A DNA stretch of 32,291 bases from Mycobacteriales bacterium (lineage in GTDB: Bacteria; Actinomycetota; Actinomycetes; Mycobacteriales; CADCTP01): assembly GCA_035995165.1 (NCBI GenBank), contig DASYKU010000004.1:1-32291 (forward strand). Reading direction: 5' to 3'. A program made the position numbers and the translations under genes. Shown here in pieces: positions 7,579 through 16,343 of the stretch. Below the pieces are notes generated by a model. The model did not search any database. It saw only the letters and a list, made by a program, of their open reading frames with translations, and was not told the DNA's origin. The stretch's first letter is position 1. Every line of letters starts with the position of its first letter.

Positions 7579-9233
7579 GGCTCGCGCACCGCCCCCGGTC
7601 CGGACGCCGCCGCGCCGACCGTGCGCAGCCCGCCGCCGGAGTGGTCGGAGCCGTCGGGGCCGACCGAGCCGTCGGAGCCGTCGGAGCCGTCGGGGCCGAC
7701 CGAGCCGTCGGACCCGTCCGCGGGCCGGCGGGGCCCGCCCAGCACCGGTCCGCCGGAGCTCAGCGTCCGCCCCGGCAGCAGCTCGAACAGGGCCGCCGCG
7801 CCGGCCACCGCGGCCGCGCAGAGGACCGCCTGGATGATCGCGCTCACGTCGACCGTCCCGCCCTTCGGCATCACCACGACCGCGAGTGCGGCTGATGCCG
7901 TGATCACGGCCGTACGGGACCGGAGGTTCGACGTGCCGCAGGCGATGAGCACGAAACCCCAGAGCAGGTACCAGGGCTGGACCACCGGGCTGAGCGCGAC
8001 GACCGCGACGAACCCGAGGCCGAGCGAGGCGATGAACCCGCGCCGGTCCATCCGGGCCAGCAGCACCAGCACGATCACGACCGCGGCCAGCCCGCCGGCG
8101 CCGCGGAAGACCGCGATCGCCTTGTCCATGACGAACTGGTCGTCGCCGACGCCGAAGTAGTGCGCGATGACGCCGACCAGCTCACCCATCAACGTGGTGC
8201 CGGACAGCCAGTTGCGGACCGTGCCGGGCGTGTTGAGCGCGCCGATCCAGCCGTAGCCGAGTCCGGTGCCCCAGGACACCAGCGCGATCACGGCGCCGGA
8301 GATCGCGCCGACCCCGGCCGCGGCCCGGACCAGCCGCCACCGGCCGGTCAGGTGCTGGGCCCAGAACGGCACGATGAACACCAGCGCGAGCGCGGCCGGC
8401 GCCTTGACCAGCAGCGCCAGCGAGACCAGCACGATGCCGAGGATCGACCGGCGGTCCATCACCAGCACCAGGCCGGCGACCATGAGGCCCATCAGCAGCG
8501 CGTCGTTGTGGGCGCCGCTGACGAAGTGGAAGAGCACCAGCGGGTTGAGCACGGCCAGCCAGAGCGCGCGGTCGGCCGGGACGCCGCAGTGCCGGGCCAG
8601 CCGCGGCACGTACCGGACCAGCAGCAGGACGCCGACCAGCGCGAGCAGCCGCATCCCGAGCACGGTCGGCACGGTCCGGTCACCGCTGACGTCGACGACC
8701 CAGCGGGCCAGCTGCAGGAAGGCCGGCCCGTACGGCGTCGGGGTGTGGGTCCAGAGGTCGGGCACGTCGGCCAGGTACGGATTGTCGGGGATCGCCCCGG
8801 GCCCCCAGAAGTACGGGCTGGCGCCGTCGTGCACCATCCAGCCGACCGCCCCGTAGCTGTAGACGTCCCGGCTGAACATCGGCGGGGCCAGGCAGAGCGG
8901 GGCCGACCAGAGCGCGAGCGTGGCCAGCAGCGACCGGCGGCCGGGGCCTTCCGGGGTGCCGACGCGGCGGCCGAGGAACAGCCAGGCGACGACGAGCAGG
9001 GCCAGCCCGGCGTACCCGACGGCGAGCGCGAGCGGCTCGCTGGCCTGCAGCCAGTCGACGATCCGGAACCGGGCGAACGGATCGTCGCGGGGCAGCGCGC
9101 CGGCGCCGATACCGCCGACGGCGAGCGCGAGCGCCCCGGCGAAGCCCAGCATCCGATAGCGGTCGAGGAGCCGTAGCTCCCCGATCGCCCGGAACCGGGA
9201 GAGCCGGGTCGGAAGCGGTGCCAGCACGGCCAT
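7575..9233 (-). CDS. Second MptA/MptB-like mannosyltransferase
   Basis: This paralogue of the following gene has FSRDVYSYGAVGWMVHDGASPY, TPTPYGPAFLQLARW, NPLVLFHFVSGAHNDALLMG and VVQPWYLLWGF at equivalent places. It has similar topology and about 552 residues from ATG 9233. Starts further upstream (ATG 9266 or GTG 9347, the latter inside the crtI end) are possible; 9233 leaves a short cytoplasmic segment before helix 1. The C-terminus carries a repetitive Gly/Ser/Asp/Pro tail. The tandem pair suggests gene duplication, with the two enzymes perhaps initiating and extending one mannan. Confidence 0.82.
   Translation of the reverse strand: MAVLAPLPTRLSRFRAIGELRLLDRYRMLGFAGALALAVGGIGAGALPRDDPFARFRIVDWLQASEPLALAVGYAGLALLVVAWLFLGRRVGTPEGPGRRSLLATLALWSAPLCLAPPMFSRDVYSYGAVGWMVHDGASPYFWGPGAIPDNPYLADVPDLWTHTPTPYGPAFLQLARWVVDVSGDRTVPTVLGMRLLALVGVLLLVRYVPRLARHCGVPADRALWLAVLNPLVLFHFVSGAHNDALLMGLMVAGLVLVMDRRSILGIVLVSLALLVKAPAALALVFIVPFWAQHLTGRWRLVRAAAGVGAISGAVIALVSWGTGLGYGWIGALNTPGTVRNWLSGTTLMGELVGVIAHYFGVGDDQFVMDKAIAVFRGAGGLAAVVIVLVLLARMDRRGFIASLGLGFVAVVALSPVVQPWYLLWGFVLIACGTSNLRSRTAVITASAALAVVVMPKGGTVDVSAIIQAVLCAAAVAGAAALFELLPGRTLSSGGPVLGGPRRPADGSDGSVGPDGSDGSDGSVGPDGSDHSGGGLRTVGAAASGPGAVREP
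7640..7730 (-). repeat. In-frame 9-bp repeats encoding a DGS-type tail
   Basis: Units of GTCGGAGCC/GTCGGGGCC/GACCGAGCC type (as read on the plus strand) encode repeated Asp-Gly-Ser and Val-Gly-Pro units at the C-terminus of the upstream mannosyltransferase, beyond the last membrane helix. Two longer copies (Asp-Gly-Ser-Val-Gly-Pro blocks) show internal duplication. Confidence 0.8.
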
Positions 9234-9312
9234 CAAGATTACCGGGTTCGCCGGAAACAACCGCATCCGAAAGGGCAGTGTTGACGGATTCTGCGGAGTG
9301 TCTTCAGTCTCG

Positions 9313-10824
9313 TCACAGCCAGGCGCGGGACCGGTACGTCCGGTCACGTCCGGTCACCCGCTCCGCGGCCAGCCGGCCGGACAGCAGCACCATCGGCACG
9401 CCGACGCCCGGTTGCGTCCCGGAACCGGTGAACACGACGTTGTCCAGGCCCCGCGGCAGCGTCGGCGGCCGGAACGGCCCGGTCTGCCCGACGGTGTGCG
9501 CGGCCGCGAACGGCGCCCCCGCGGCCAGCCCGGACGCGGCCCAGTCGGCCGGCGTGACGAGCCGTTCGACCTCGATGCCGGCCCCGAAGCCGGTGTACCC
9601 GCGGGCCTCCAGCGTGGCCACGATCTCGTCCCGGTAGCGCGGGCCGGTGCTGGCCCAGTCGATGCCGGCGGTGAGGTTCGGGGTCGGCGCCAGCACGTAG
9701 TAGGACTGCTTGCCGGCCGGCGCCAGGCTCGGGTCGGTGTGCGTCGGGTTCGTCACCAGCAGCGACGGGTCGGACATGAGCTGCCCGTCCCGGATGATCT
9801 CGTCGAACGTGCGCCGCCAGGCCCGGCCGAAGTGGATGTTGTGGTGCGCGATCTTCGAGTACCGCGCGCTCGACCCGATGTGCAGCAGCACGCACGAGGG
9901 GGAGTAACGCAGGCTCTTCACCCGCCGCGGCACCGAGTCCGGCGGCAGCAGGTCCCGGTACGCGACGGGCAGGTCGGGGTTGAGCACGACGACGTCGGCC
10001 TCGATCCGCTCGCCGTCGGTCGTGACCACCGCCCGGGCCCGGCCGCCGGAGACCTCGACCCGGGCCGCCTCGGTGCCGTACCGGAACCGGACGCCGTGCT
10101 TCTCGGCCGCGCCGGCCATCGCCCGCGGCACCGCGTGCATGCCGCCGCGGGGGAAGAACACGCCCGCGACCGAGTCCATGTAGGCGATCACCGCGTAGAT
10201 GGCCAGCGCGTCGTACGGGGACAGGCCGGCGTACATGGCCTGGAAGGAGAAGACGCGCTGGGTCCGGGGGTCCTTGAGGTACCGGCCGACCGCGGGGGCG
10301 AGCCGGCCGAAGCCGCGCAGCGCCAGCAGCCGGAGCAGGTCCGGGCCGAGCAGGCCGAGCGGGGAGTCGATGTTGCGGTCGATGAACGTCCGCATCTCGG
10401 CCTTGTACATCGCGCTGACGTACCCGACGAACCGCCGGTAGCCGGCCGCCTCGGCCGGGCCGCAGACCCGCTCGACCTCCGCCGCCATCGCCTCCACGCC
10501 GGAGTGCACGTCCAGCGTCGACCCGTCCGGGTAGTACGCGCGGTAGAGCGGGTCGACCGGGTCCAGCTCCAGCCAGTCCTCCAGCCGCTCGCCGACCGCG
10601 TCCAGCGCGTCCGCGATCAGCTCCGGCATCGTCAGCACGGTCGGGCCGGTGTCGAAGCCGTAGCCGTCCCGCTCCAGCCGACCGGCCCGGCCGCCCGGCA
10701 CCGGCTCCCGCTCCAGCACGGTGACCTCGCGCCCGGCCCCGGCCAGCCGCAGCGCGGCCGACAGCCCGCCGAGGCCCGCGCCGACCACGACCACCCGGTC
10801 CGTGGGCCCCGTCACCGTGCGCAC
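9313..10824 (-). CDS. crtI: Phytoene desaturase
   Basis: The 503-residue protein has the N-terminal FAD dinucleotide fold VVVVGAGLGGLSAALRLA, then GYGFDTGPTVLTMPEL, and the C-terminal CrtI signature around GSGTQPGVGVPMVLLSGRLAAE. It should introduce four double bonds into phytoene to give lycopene. It follows crtE by 90 bases. A TAGTGT box six bases before the GTG suggests the gene also has its own leaderless transcript. A second GTG four codons in is an alternative start. Confidence 0.93.
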   Translation of the reverse strand: MRTVTGPTDRVVVVGAGLGGLSAALRLAGAGREVTVLEREPVPGGRAGRLERDGYGFDTGPTVLTMPELIADALDAVGERLEDWLELDPVDPLYRAYYPDGSTLDVHSGVEAMAAEVERVCGPAEAAGYRRFVGYVSAMYKAEMRTFIDRNIDSPLGLLGPDLLRLLALRGFGRLAPAVGRYLKDPRTQRVFSFQAMYAGLSPYDALAIYAVIAYMDSVAGVFFPRGGMHAVPRAMAGAAEKHGVRFRYGTEAARVEVSGGRARAVVTTDGERIEADVVVLNPDLPVAYRDLLPPDSVPRRVKSLRYSPSCVLLHIGSSARYSKIAHHNIHFGRAWRRTFDEIIRDGQLMSDPSLLVTNPTHTDPSLAPAGKQSYYVLAPTPNLTAGIDWASTGPRYRDEIVATLEARGYTGFGAGIEVERLVTPADWAASGLAAGAPFAAAHTVGQTGPFRPPTLPRGLDNVVFTGSGTQPGVGVPMVLLSGRLAAERVTGRDRTYRSRAWL

Positions 10825-10830
10825 GCCCCG

Positions 10831-10836
10831 ACACTA
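10831..10836 (-). promoter_or_regulatory. Putative -10 box for leaderless crtI
   Basis: TAGTGT on the minus strand, six bases before the crtI GTG, fits the TANNNT -10 consensus at leaderless spacing. The same arrangement occurs before metF, the crtA-like gene, the YbaK-like gene and amn in this window. Confidence 0.45.
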
Positions 10837-10914
10837 GGGCCGGCACCCCGCTCCCGCCTGCCGAGCGGAGGCCCGGCCCGGCCGGGTCGTCCGGCTCGTC
10901 CCGGGACGGGAGGT

Positions 10915-12027
10915 TCAGACCGCCCGGGTGGTGGCCGCGGCGGCCAGCTCGCGCAGGACCAGGCCGGCGTCCGGGTCGACCGCGGACGCGTCCAGCGCCT
11001 GCACGGCCCGCTCGGTGCAGGCCGCGATCATCGCCTCGACCTCGGCCAGCGCGCCGGTCACCACGATCACCTCGCGCAGCCGCTGCACCCCCGCCGGGTC
11101 CAGGGCCGGGTCGCCCAGCAGCCGCTCCAGCAGCCGGACCTGGGCCGGGCCGCCGCGCTGGGCCGCCAGCGCGACCAGCACGGTCCGCTTGCCCTCGCGC
11201 AGGTCGTCCCCGGCCGGCTTCCCGGTCTCGGCCGGGTCGCCGAACACGCCGAGCACGTCGTCGCGCAGCTGGAACGCCTCGCCCAGCGGCAGCCCGTACG
11301 CCTCGTACGCGGAAAGCAGGGCCCGGTCGGCGCCGGCCAGCGCCGCGCCGAGCTGCAGCGGCCGCAGCACGCTGTAGCGGGCGCTCTTGTACTGGATGAC
11401 GCGCCGGGCCCGCGGCACCGAGCCGCCGCCCATCGCCTGCTCCAGCAGGTCCAGGTACTGGCCACCCATCAGCTCGGTGCGCATCTCGTCGAACAGCGGC
11501 CGGGCCCGCAGCAGCCGGTCCGGCTCCAGCCCGCTGCCGAAGAACATCTCGTCGGTCCAGCCCAGGCAGAGGTCGCCGAGCAGGATGGCCGCGCCGGTGC
11601 CGAACGAGTCCCCGTCGCCGCGCCAGCCCTCAGATGCGTGCAGCGTGCCGAAACGCCGGTGCGCCGCGGGCCGGCCCCGGCGGGTGTCGCTGCGGTCCAT
11701 CACGTCGTCGTGGATCAGCGCGCAGGCCTGGAACAGCTCGAGCGAGGCCGCCGCGGCGACCATCCGGTCGTCGTCGGGCAGGCCGGCGCCGCGCCAGGCC
11801 CAGTAGCCGAATGCCGGCCGCAGCCGCTTGCCGCCGCGCAGCAGCTCCCGGACCGCGCGCACCAGCTCGCCGGTCTCGTAGCCGACCGCGAACAGCCGGG
11901 CGTCCTGCCGGTCCAGGAACGACTCCAGCGCGCCGGCCACCCGTCCGCGCAGGTCCTCCCGCTCCAGCACCGGACCCGGACCGGGGTGCAGCGCCGGTCC
12001 GGTTCGGTCCTGCGTCGAGGTCAACAC
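10915..12027 (-). CDS. crtE: Polyprenyl diphosphate synthase (geranylgeranyl diphosphate synthase type)
   Basis: The 370-residue protein has GGKRLRP (65-71), the first Asp-rich motif DDVMD (107-111), and the second region [13 protein letters not shown] (252-264), where the final Asp of DDxxD is replaced as in actinobacterial IdsA/CrtE enzymes. It should condense isopentenyl units to C20 GGPP for CrtB. GTG 12027 was chosen because GGGAG lies just upstream; TTG 12024 is equally possible. Frames extending further upstream read antisense through the metF start region. M. tuberculosis has a related synthase (IdsA2, Rv2173) beside mptA and a metF-like gene, matching the neighbours here. Confidence 0.9.
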   Translation of the reverse strand: MLTSTQDRTGPALHPGPGPVLEREDLRGRVAGALESFLDRQDARLFAVGYETGELVRAVRELLRGGKRLRPAFGYWAWRGAGLPDDDRMVAAAASLELFQACALIHDDVMDRSDTRRGRPAAHRRFGTLHASEGWRGDGDSFGTGAAILLGDLCLGWTDEMFFGSGLEPDRLLRARPLFDEMRTELMGGQYLDLLEQAMGGGSVPRARRVIQYKSARYSVLRPLQLGAALAGADRALLSAYEAYGLPLGEAFQLRDDVLGVFGDPAETGKPAGDDLREGKRTVLVALAAQRGGPAQVRLLERLLGDPALDPAGVQRLREVIVVTGALAEVEAMIAACTERAVQALDASAVDPDAGLVLRELAAAATTRAV

Positions 12028-12126
12028 ACGCTCCCGGGTCGTGGCGGGCGGTCCGTGCGCGAAGTATCGAGGAGGTCCGGCGGTTCCGCCTGTTGGCGGC
12101 ATCAGGGCCGCACGAGCGGGGCCCGC

Positions 12127-12132
12127 TACGCT
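12127..12132 (+). promoter_or_regulatory. Putative -10 box for leaderless metF
   Basis: TACGCT, seven bases before the metF ATG, with no Shine-Dalgarno in between, fits a leaderless transcript starting at the A of ATG. The 112-bp space to the divergent crtE start would hold both promoters. Confidence 0.5.
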
Positions 12133-12139
12133 GGCCGCC

Positions 12140-13030
12140 ATGACCGGCACGGTGCGGGACCGGCTCGCCGAGAGCGGCCCGACGTTCTCCTTCGAGTTCT
12201 TCCCGCCGAAGACCGACGAGGGCGAGCGCCTGCTCTGGCAGGCCATCCGGCAGCTGGAGTCGCTGCAGCCGTCCTTCGTCTCGGTGACGTACGGCGCGGG
12301 CGGCTCGAACCGGGACCGGGTCGTCGAGATCACCGAGCGGATCGCGACCGAGACCACGCTGCTGCCGATGGCCCACCTCACCGCGGTCGGGCACTCGGTG
12401 GCGGAGCTCCGGCACGTGGTCGGCCGGCTGGCCGGCGCGGGCGTCCGCAACGTGCTGGCGCTGCGCGGCGACCCGCCGGGCGACCCGATGGCCGAGTGGA
12501 CCGCCCACCCCGAGGGCCTGTCGTACGCGGACGAGCTCGTCTCGCTGGTCAAGGCCCACGGCGACTACTGCGTCGGGGTGGCCGCGTTCCCGGAGAAGCA
12601 CCCGCGCTCGCCCGACCTGGAGTCCGACACCCGCCACTTCGTGGCCAAGTGCCGGGCCGGGGCCGACTTCGCGATCACCCAGATGTTCTTCCGGGCCGAG
12701 GACTACCTACGGATGCGGGACCGGGTCGCCGCGCTCGGCTGCGACGTGCCGATCATCGCCGGCATCATGCCGATCACGAACGTCCGCGGCATCGAGCGCT
12801 CGGCCCTGCTCTCCGGCGCGGCGTTCCCGGCCGACCTGGCCGAGGAGCTGCACGCGGTCGAGGACGACCCGGCCGCGGTCCGCCGCGTCGGCGTCGAGCA
12901 CGCCACCGCGCTCTGCGAGCGGCTGCTGGCCGAGGGCGCACCGGGCCTGCACTTCTACACGCTGAACCGGTCCACGGCGACCCGCGAGGTGTACGCCGGG
13001 CTCGGTCTCGAGCGGATGGCCTCCGCCTGA
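12140..13030 (+). CDS. metF: 5,10-methylenetetrahydrofolate reductase
   Basis: The 296-residue TIM-barrel flavoprotein has [14 protein letters not shown] (with catalytic Glu19), [36 protein letters not shown] and [10 protein letters not shown]. These are the substrate- and FAD-binding segments of MetF. It makes 5-methyl-tetrahydrofolate for methionine synthesis. The start at ATG 12140 is fixed by homology and the adjacent -10 box. The next gene begins at or just after its stop. The gene faces crtE, as the metF-like Rv2172c sits beside idsA2 in M. tuberculosis. Confidence 0.93.
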   Translation: MTGTVRDRLAESGPTFSFEFFPPKTDEGERLLWQAIRQLESLQPSFVSVTYGAGGSNRDRVVEITERIATETTLLPMAHLTAVGHSVAELRHVVGRLAGAGVRNVLALRGDPPGDPMAEWTAHPEGLSYADELVSLVKAHGDYCVGVAAFPEKHPRSPDLESDTRHFVAKCRAGADFAITQMFFRAEDYLRMRDRVAALGCDVPIIAGIMPITNVRGIERSALLSGAAFPADLAEELHAVEDDPAAVRRVGVEHATALCERLLAEGAPGLHFYTLNRSTATREVYAGLGLERMASA

Positions 13031-13077
13031 GCGCTGCCGGGCTGACCGCGCTGGTCCTCGCGGTCGCGGCCGTCGCG

Positions 13078-13776
13078 GTGCTCGTCCTCACGGTCGTGAC
13101 CGCGCGCCGGCCGGCCGAGCCGGTGCCGGACCTGCGCGGCTACCTGGCCCGGTGGGCGCCGCTGCACGGCGGCTACGAGCCGGCTCCGTCCAGCCTGGCC
13201 GGGCGCTGGCTGACGCTGGCGTACACGCTCGCCCGGCCGCTGGCCGCGCGCGGGGTCTCGCCGGACGTGCTCACGGCCTGGGGCGTGCTGGTCTCCGCGT
13301 TGGTCGCGGCGGTGGCCGCGCCGGGCGGACGGTGGCCGCTGGCCGCGATCGGCATCGCGGTGGCGGCCGGGCTGCTGGACAACCTCGACGGCGCGGTCGC
13401 GATCCTGTCCGGGAAGACCTCCCGCTGGGGCTACGTCCTGGACTCGCTGGCCGACCGGCTCTCGGACGCCGCGTACCTGCTGCCGCTCTGGTTCCTCGGC
13501 GCGCCCGGCCCGGCCTGCGTGATCGGCGGCTCGCTGATGGTCCTGCAGGAGTACGCCCGGGCCCGGGCCGGCAACGCGGGCATGGGCGAGGTCGGCGTCG
13601 TGACCGTCTGGGAGCGGCCGACCCGGGTCATCCTCACCGCGTTCCTGCTGCTCGGCTGCGGGCTCGTGGTCGGGCACGCCGACCTCATCGCCACGCTGGG
13701 CGCCGCCGCCTGGATCGGGCTCGGCGTGATCGGCCTGACCCAGCTCCTCGTCGTCGTCCACCGCCGCCTGACCTGA
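13078..13776 (+). CDS. CDP-alcohol phosphatidyltransferase family protein
   Basis: This membrane enzyme has the family motif D-x2-D-G-x2-A-x9-G-x3-D-x3-D, seen as DNLDGAVA, then GYVLDSLADRLSD. The usual Arg after the Ala is Ile here. It transfers a phosphoalcohol between CDP-activated and free substrates; which phospholipid is made is not evident. The frame is open from the metF stop, where a CTG overlaps the TGA at 13027. Without a usual start before GTG 13078, I give that as the start (232 residues), though the first helix would begin nearer 13027, so the true start may be earlier and non-canonical. Confidence 0.78.
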   Translation: MLVLTVVTARRPAEPVPDLRGYLARWAPLHGGYEPAPSSLAGRWLTLAYTLARPLAARGVSPDVLTAWGVLVSALVAAVAAPGGRWPLAAIGIAVAAGLLDNLDGAVAILSGKTSRWGYVLDSLADRLSDAAYLLPLWFLGAPGPACVIGGSLMVLQEYARARAGNAGMGEVGVVTVWERPTRVILTAFLLLGCGLVVGHADLIATLGAAAWIGLGVIGLTQLLVVVHRRLT

Positions 13777-13790
13777 GCCGGGTCAGGCGG
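13764..13790. terminator. Bidirectional hairpin between convergent genes
   Basis: CCGCCTGACC (13764-13773) pairs with GGTCAGGCGG (13781-13790) around a 7-base loop. It spans the stop codons of the phosphatidyltransferase (plus) and the crtD-like gene (minus), so it can end transcription both ways. Confidence 0.7.
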
Positions 13791-15270
13791 GGCCGATGAG
13801 GGTGTCGACGATGCGGGCGGAGAGGACGACCAGGGGCAGCCCGCCGCCCGGGTGGGTGGAGCCGCCGACCAGGAACAGCCCGCGGACCGGGGACCGGTTG
13901 GGCGGCCGCAGGAACGCCGCCCGGGCCCCGTTCGACGACGAGCCGTAGATCGCGCCGCCGGGGGCCCGGGTGGCCCGGGCCAGGTCGGCCGGCGTGATCA
14001 CGTGCGAGAACAGCAGCCGGTCGGTGACCGGCAGCCCGCGCCGGGCCAGCAACCCCAGCAGCCGTCCCGCGTAGGACCCGGACAGGGCGGGGGAGTCCCA
14101 GTTGAGGGCGCCCGGCCCGGTGCCGTGCCGGGGCGCGTTCACCAGCACGAACCAGGCCTCGTGCCCGTCCGGCCGGACCGCCGGGTCGTCGGGGACGCTG
14201 ACGTAGATCGTCGGGTCGGCCACCGGCGTGGCCGGATCGCCGAAGACCGCGTCGAACTCGGCGTCGTACGAGGCCGGGAACAGCACGTTGTGGTGGGCGA
14301 GGTTCGGGGTCCGGCCGCGGACGCCGAGCAGCATGACGAACCCGGACAGCGACGGGACCGCCTTGCGCAGCCGCCGGGCCAGCGCGGGCCGGGGGAGCAG
14401 GTCGCGGTAGACCAGGCCGGCGTCGGCGTTCGCGACGACCACGTCCGCGGGCAGCCGGCCGCCGTCGGCCAGCAGCACGCCGGCGGCCCGGCCGCCCTCG
14501 GTCTCGATCCGGGCCACCTCGGTGCCGGTCCGGATCCGGCCGCCGAGCGCGGTGACCCGCCGGGCCAGCTCGTCGGCCAGCGTCCGCAGCCCGCCGCCGA
14601 GGTACCAGCCGCCGAAGCGCTGCTCCAGGTACGGCACCACGCCGAGCGCGGCCGGTGCCCGCCGCGGGTCCGACCCGGTGTACGTCGCGTACCGGTCGAG
14701 CAGGACCCGCTGCCGCGGGTCGGTGAGGTAGCGCTCGCCGAGCCAGCGCAGCGTCCGTCCGGGCGCGATCGTGCGCAGGTCGCCGACCCGGACCGCCTGC
14801 CGGGCCAGGTCCCGTACGCCGTCGATCGGCGACTCCAGGAACGGCCGCCGGACCGCGGTCCAGATCTGCTCGGACCGGGCCAGCAGCCGGCGCCAGTCCG
14901 CGCCCGCCGGCGGCCCGAAGGCCGCGTCCATCCGGGCGCAGGTGGTGTCGAGGTCGCCGCTGGTGTCCAGCCGGGTCCCGTCGGCGAACCGGTGCCGGAT
15001 CAGCGGGTCGAGCGGCTGCAGGTCCAGCCCGGCCGGCCAGGGGTCGCCGGTGGCCGCGAACAGGTCGGCGAACACCTCGGGCATGGTCAGCAGCGACGGC
15101 CCGGTGTCGAACCGGAACGTGCCGGCCGCGGTGTGCCGCTCCAGCAGCCCGAGCTTGCCGCCGACCACCTCGGCCCGCTCACAGACGGTGACGTCGTGCC
15201 CGCCGGCGGCGAGCCGGGCCGCGGCGGCCAGCCCGCCGACGCCGGCGCCGATCACGACGACCCGGCTCAC
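13783..15270 (-). CDS. CrtI-family carotenoid desaturase, probable CrtD-like
   Basis: The 495-residue FAD enzyme has VVVIGAGVGGLAAAARLA at the N-terminus, FRFDTGPSLLTMPEV, and the C-terminal VGGSTHPGGGLPLVVLSARI, the hallmark of the CrtI/CrtD/CrtN family. A dedicated crtI exists elsewhere in the window. This copy lies in an operon with CruF-like, GT2 and CrtA-like genes, so a C-3',4' desaturase acting on 1-hydroxy carotenoids is the best guess. GTG 15270 overlaps the GT2 stop by 4 bases. Sequence alone does not separate CrtD from a ketolase-type paralogue. Confidence 0.82.
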   Translation of the reverse strand: MSRVVVIGAGVGGLAAAARLAAGGHDVTVCERAEVVGGKLGLLERHTAAGTFRFDTGPSLLTMPEVFADLFAATGDPWPAGLDLQPLDPLIRHRFADGTRLDTSGDLDTTCARMDAAFGPPAGADWRRLLARSEQIWTAVRRPFLESPIDGVRDLARQAVRVGDLRTIAPGRTLRWLGERYLTDPRQRVLLDRYATYTGSDPRRAPAALGVVPYLEQRFGGWYLGGGLRTLADELARRVTALGGRIRTGTEVARIETEGGRAAGVLLADGGRLPADVVVANADAGLVYRDLLPRPALARRLRKAVPSLSGFVMLLGVRGRTPNLAHHNVLFPASYDAEFDAVFGDPATPVADPTIYVSVPDDPAVRPDGHEAWFVLVNAPRHGTGPGALNWDSPALSGSYAGRLLGLLARRGLPVTDRLLFSHVITPADLARATRAPGGAIYGSSSNGARAAFLRPPNRSPVRGLFLVGGSTHPGGGLPLVVLSARIVDTLIGPA

Positions 15271-16343
15271 GGGAGCGGCCGTCCCTTCCAGCGCAGAGCG
15301 CCTGCGCGGTGACGATTTAGCGAACGCGCTGTGAGCCCCGCGAACATCGCGACGGATGCGGGGTGAGCGAGCGCGTCCGGCCAGATCCGGCCGCCGGTCC
15401 GCCGCGCGGTCACCACCCGTCCGGTCACTCCCGCAGCGTATCCGGCCAGCCCGAGCCGCGATCCGGCGAGCGCCGCCAGCGGCGGGACGAGGTAGGCCAG
15501 TGCCATCAGACCGGACACCGCGACCGCGCCGGCCGGCGGGCCGAAGGCCGACCAGAGCGACTTCGTGTAGCCCTCCCGCAGCGACGGCCAGTCCTCGTAC
15601 ATCCGGCAGTCGGCCAGCGTGGTGCCGTCGGCGACGCCGCCGCGGCCGCCGGCCCGCTTCACCGCGCGCAGCAACGCGACGTCCTCGACCACCTCGGCCC
15701 GGACGGCCGCGTGCCCACCGGCCCTGTCGTACGCGGCCCGGCGGACGGCCAGCAGCTGCCCGTTCGCGGCCGAGAGCGACTCCCGGGGCGAGCGCTCGGC
15801 CAGCCGCAGCGGCAAGAACGTGAGCCAGGACCACTGCAGCAGCGGCTGCACCAGCCGCTCGGCCGGGCTGACCGCGACCTGCCGGGGATAGGGCGAGACC
15901 AGGTCGAGCCCGCGCAGCAGGCCGGCCGTGGCGACGATCGCGCCGGGCCGCAGCCGGACGTCGGCGTCGAGGAAGACGAGCACGTCCGAGGCCGGGTCGG
16001 CGGCGTCGGCCAGCTGCTGGCACGCGTACGGCTTGCCCAGCCAGCCCGGTGGCAGCAGCCGCCCGGTCAGCACCCGGACCCCCAGCGCCCGGGCCAGCTC
16101 GCCGGTCCCGTCGGCCGACCCGTCGTCGAGCACGAGCACCTCGGCGACGCCCTCCTGGGCCAGCACCGCGGTCAGGCAGTCCCGGACGTTCGCGGCCTCG
16201 TCCCGCATCGGGATCAGCACCGAGACCCGCTCGGGCCCCGGCGCCGCGGCCGGGTCCGGTCGCCGCAGCAGCCTCGCGTTCACCGCCGCGTGCACGGCCC
16301 CGGCCGCGGCCAGCGCCGACCCGAGGGCCACCAGCCGTCTCAT
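15267..16343 (-). CDS. Family 2 glycosyltransferase, probable carotenoid glycosyltransferase
   Basis: The 358-residue protein has an N-terminal helix, a GT-A domain with VSVLIPMRDEAANVRDCL, VLDDGSADGT (73-80) and the metal-binding FLDADVR (DAD 126-128), an acidic VVEDVAL, then DWPSLREGYTKSLW and C-terminal membrane helices. This architecture matches the CruC/CrtQ-type enzymes that add sugar to a carotenoid tertiary hydroxyl. ATG 16343 overlaps the cruF stop (ATGA). Its place between the hydratase and the CrtD-like gene supports glycosylation of a 1'-hydroxyl. Other membrane glycolipids remain possible substrates. Confidence 0.82.
   Translation of the reverse strand: MRRLVALGSALAAAGAVHAAVNARLLRRPDPAAAPGPERVSVLIPMRDEAANVRDCLTAVLAQEGVAEVLVLDDGSADGTGELARALGVRVLTGRLLPPGWLGKPYACQQLADAADPASDVLVFLDADVRLRPGAIVATAGLLRGLDLVSPYPRQVAVSPAERLVQPLLQWSWLTFLPLRLAERSPRESLSAANGQLLAVRRAAYDRAGGHAAVRAEVVEDVALLRAVKRAGGRGGVADGTTLADCRMYEDWPSLREGYTKSLWSAFGPPAGAVAVSGLMALAYLVPPLAALAGSRLGLAGYAAGVTGRVVTARRTGGRIWPDALAHPASVAMFAGLTARSLNRHRAGALRWKGRPLP

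Noticed and set aside
9298-13776. 1492-residue plus-strand frame
   Set aside because: It runs antisense through crtI and crtE and out of frame through metF; only its C-terminal part (the phosphatidyltransferase) is real.
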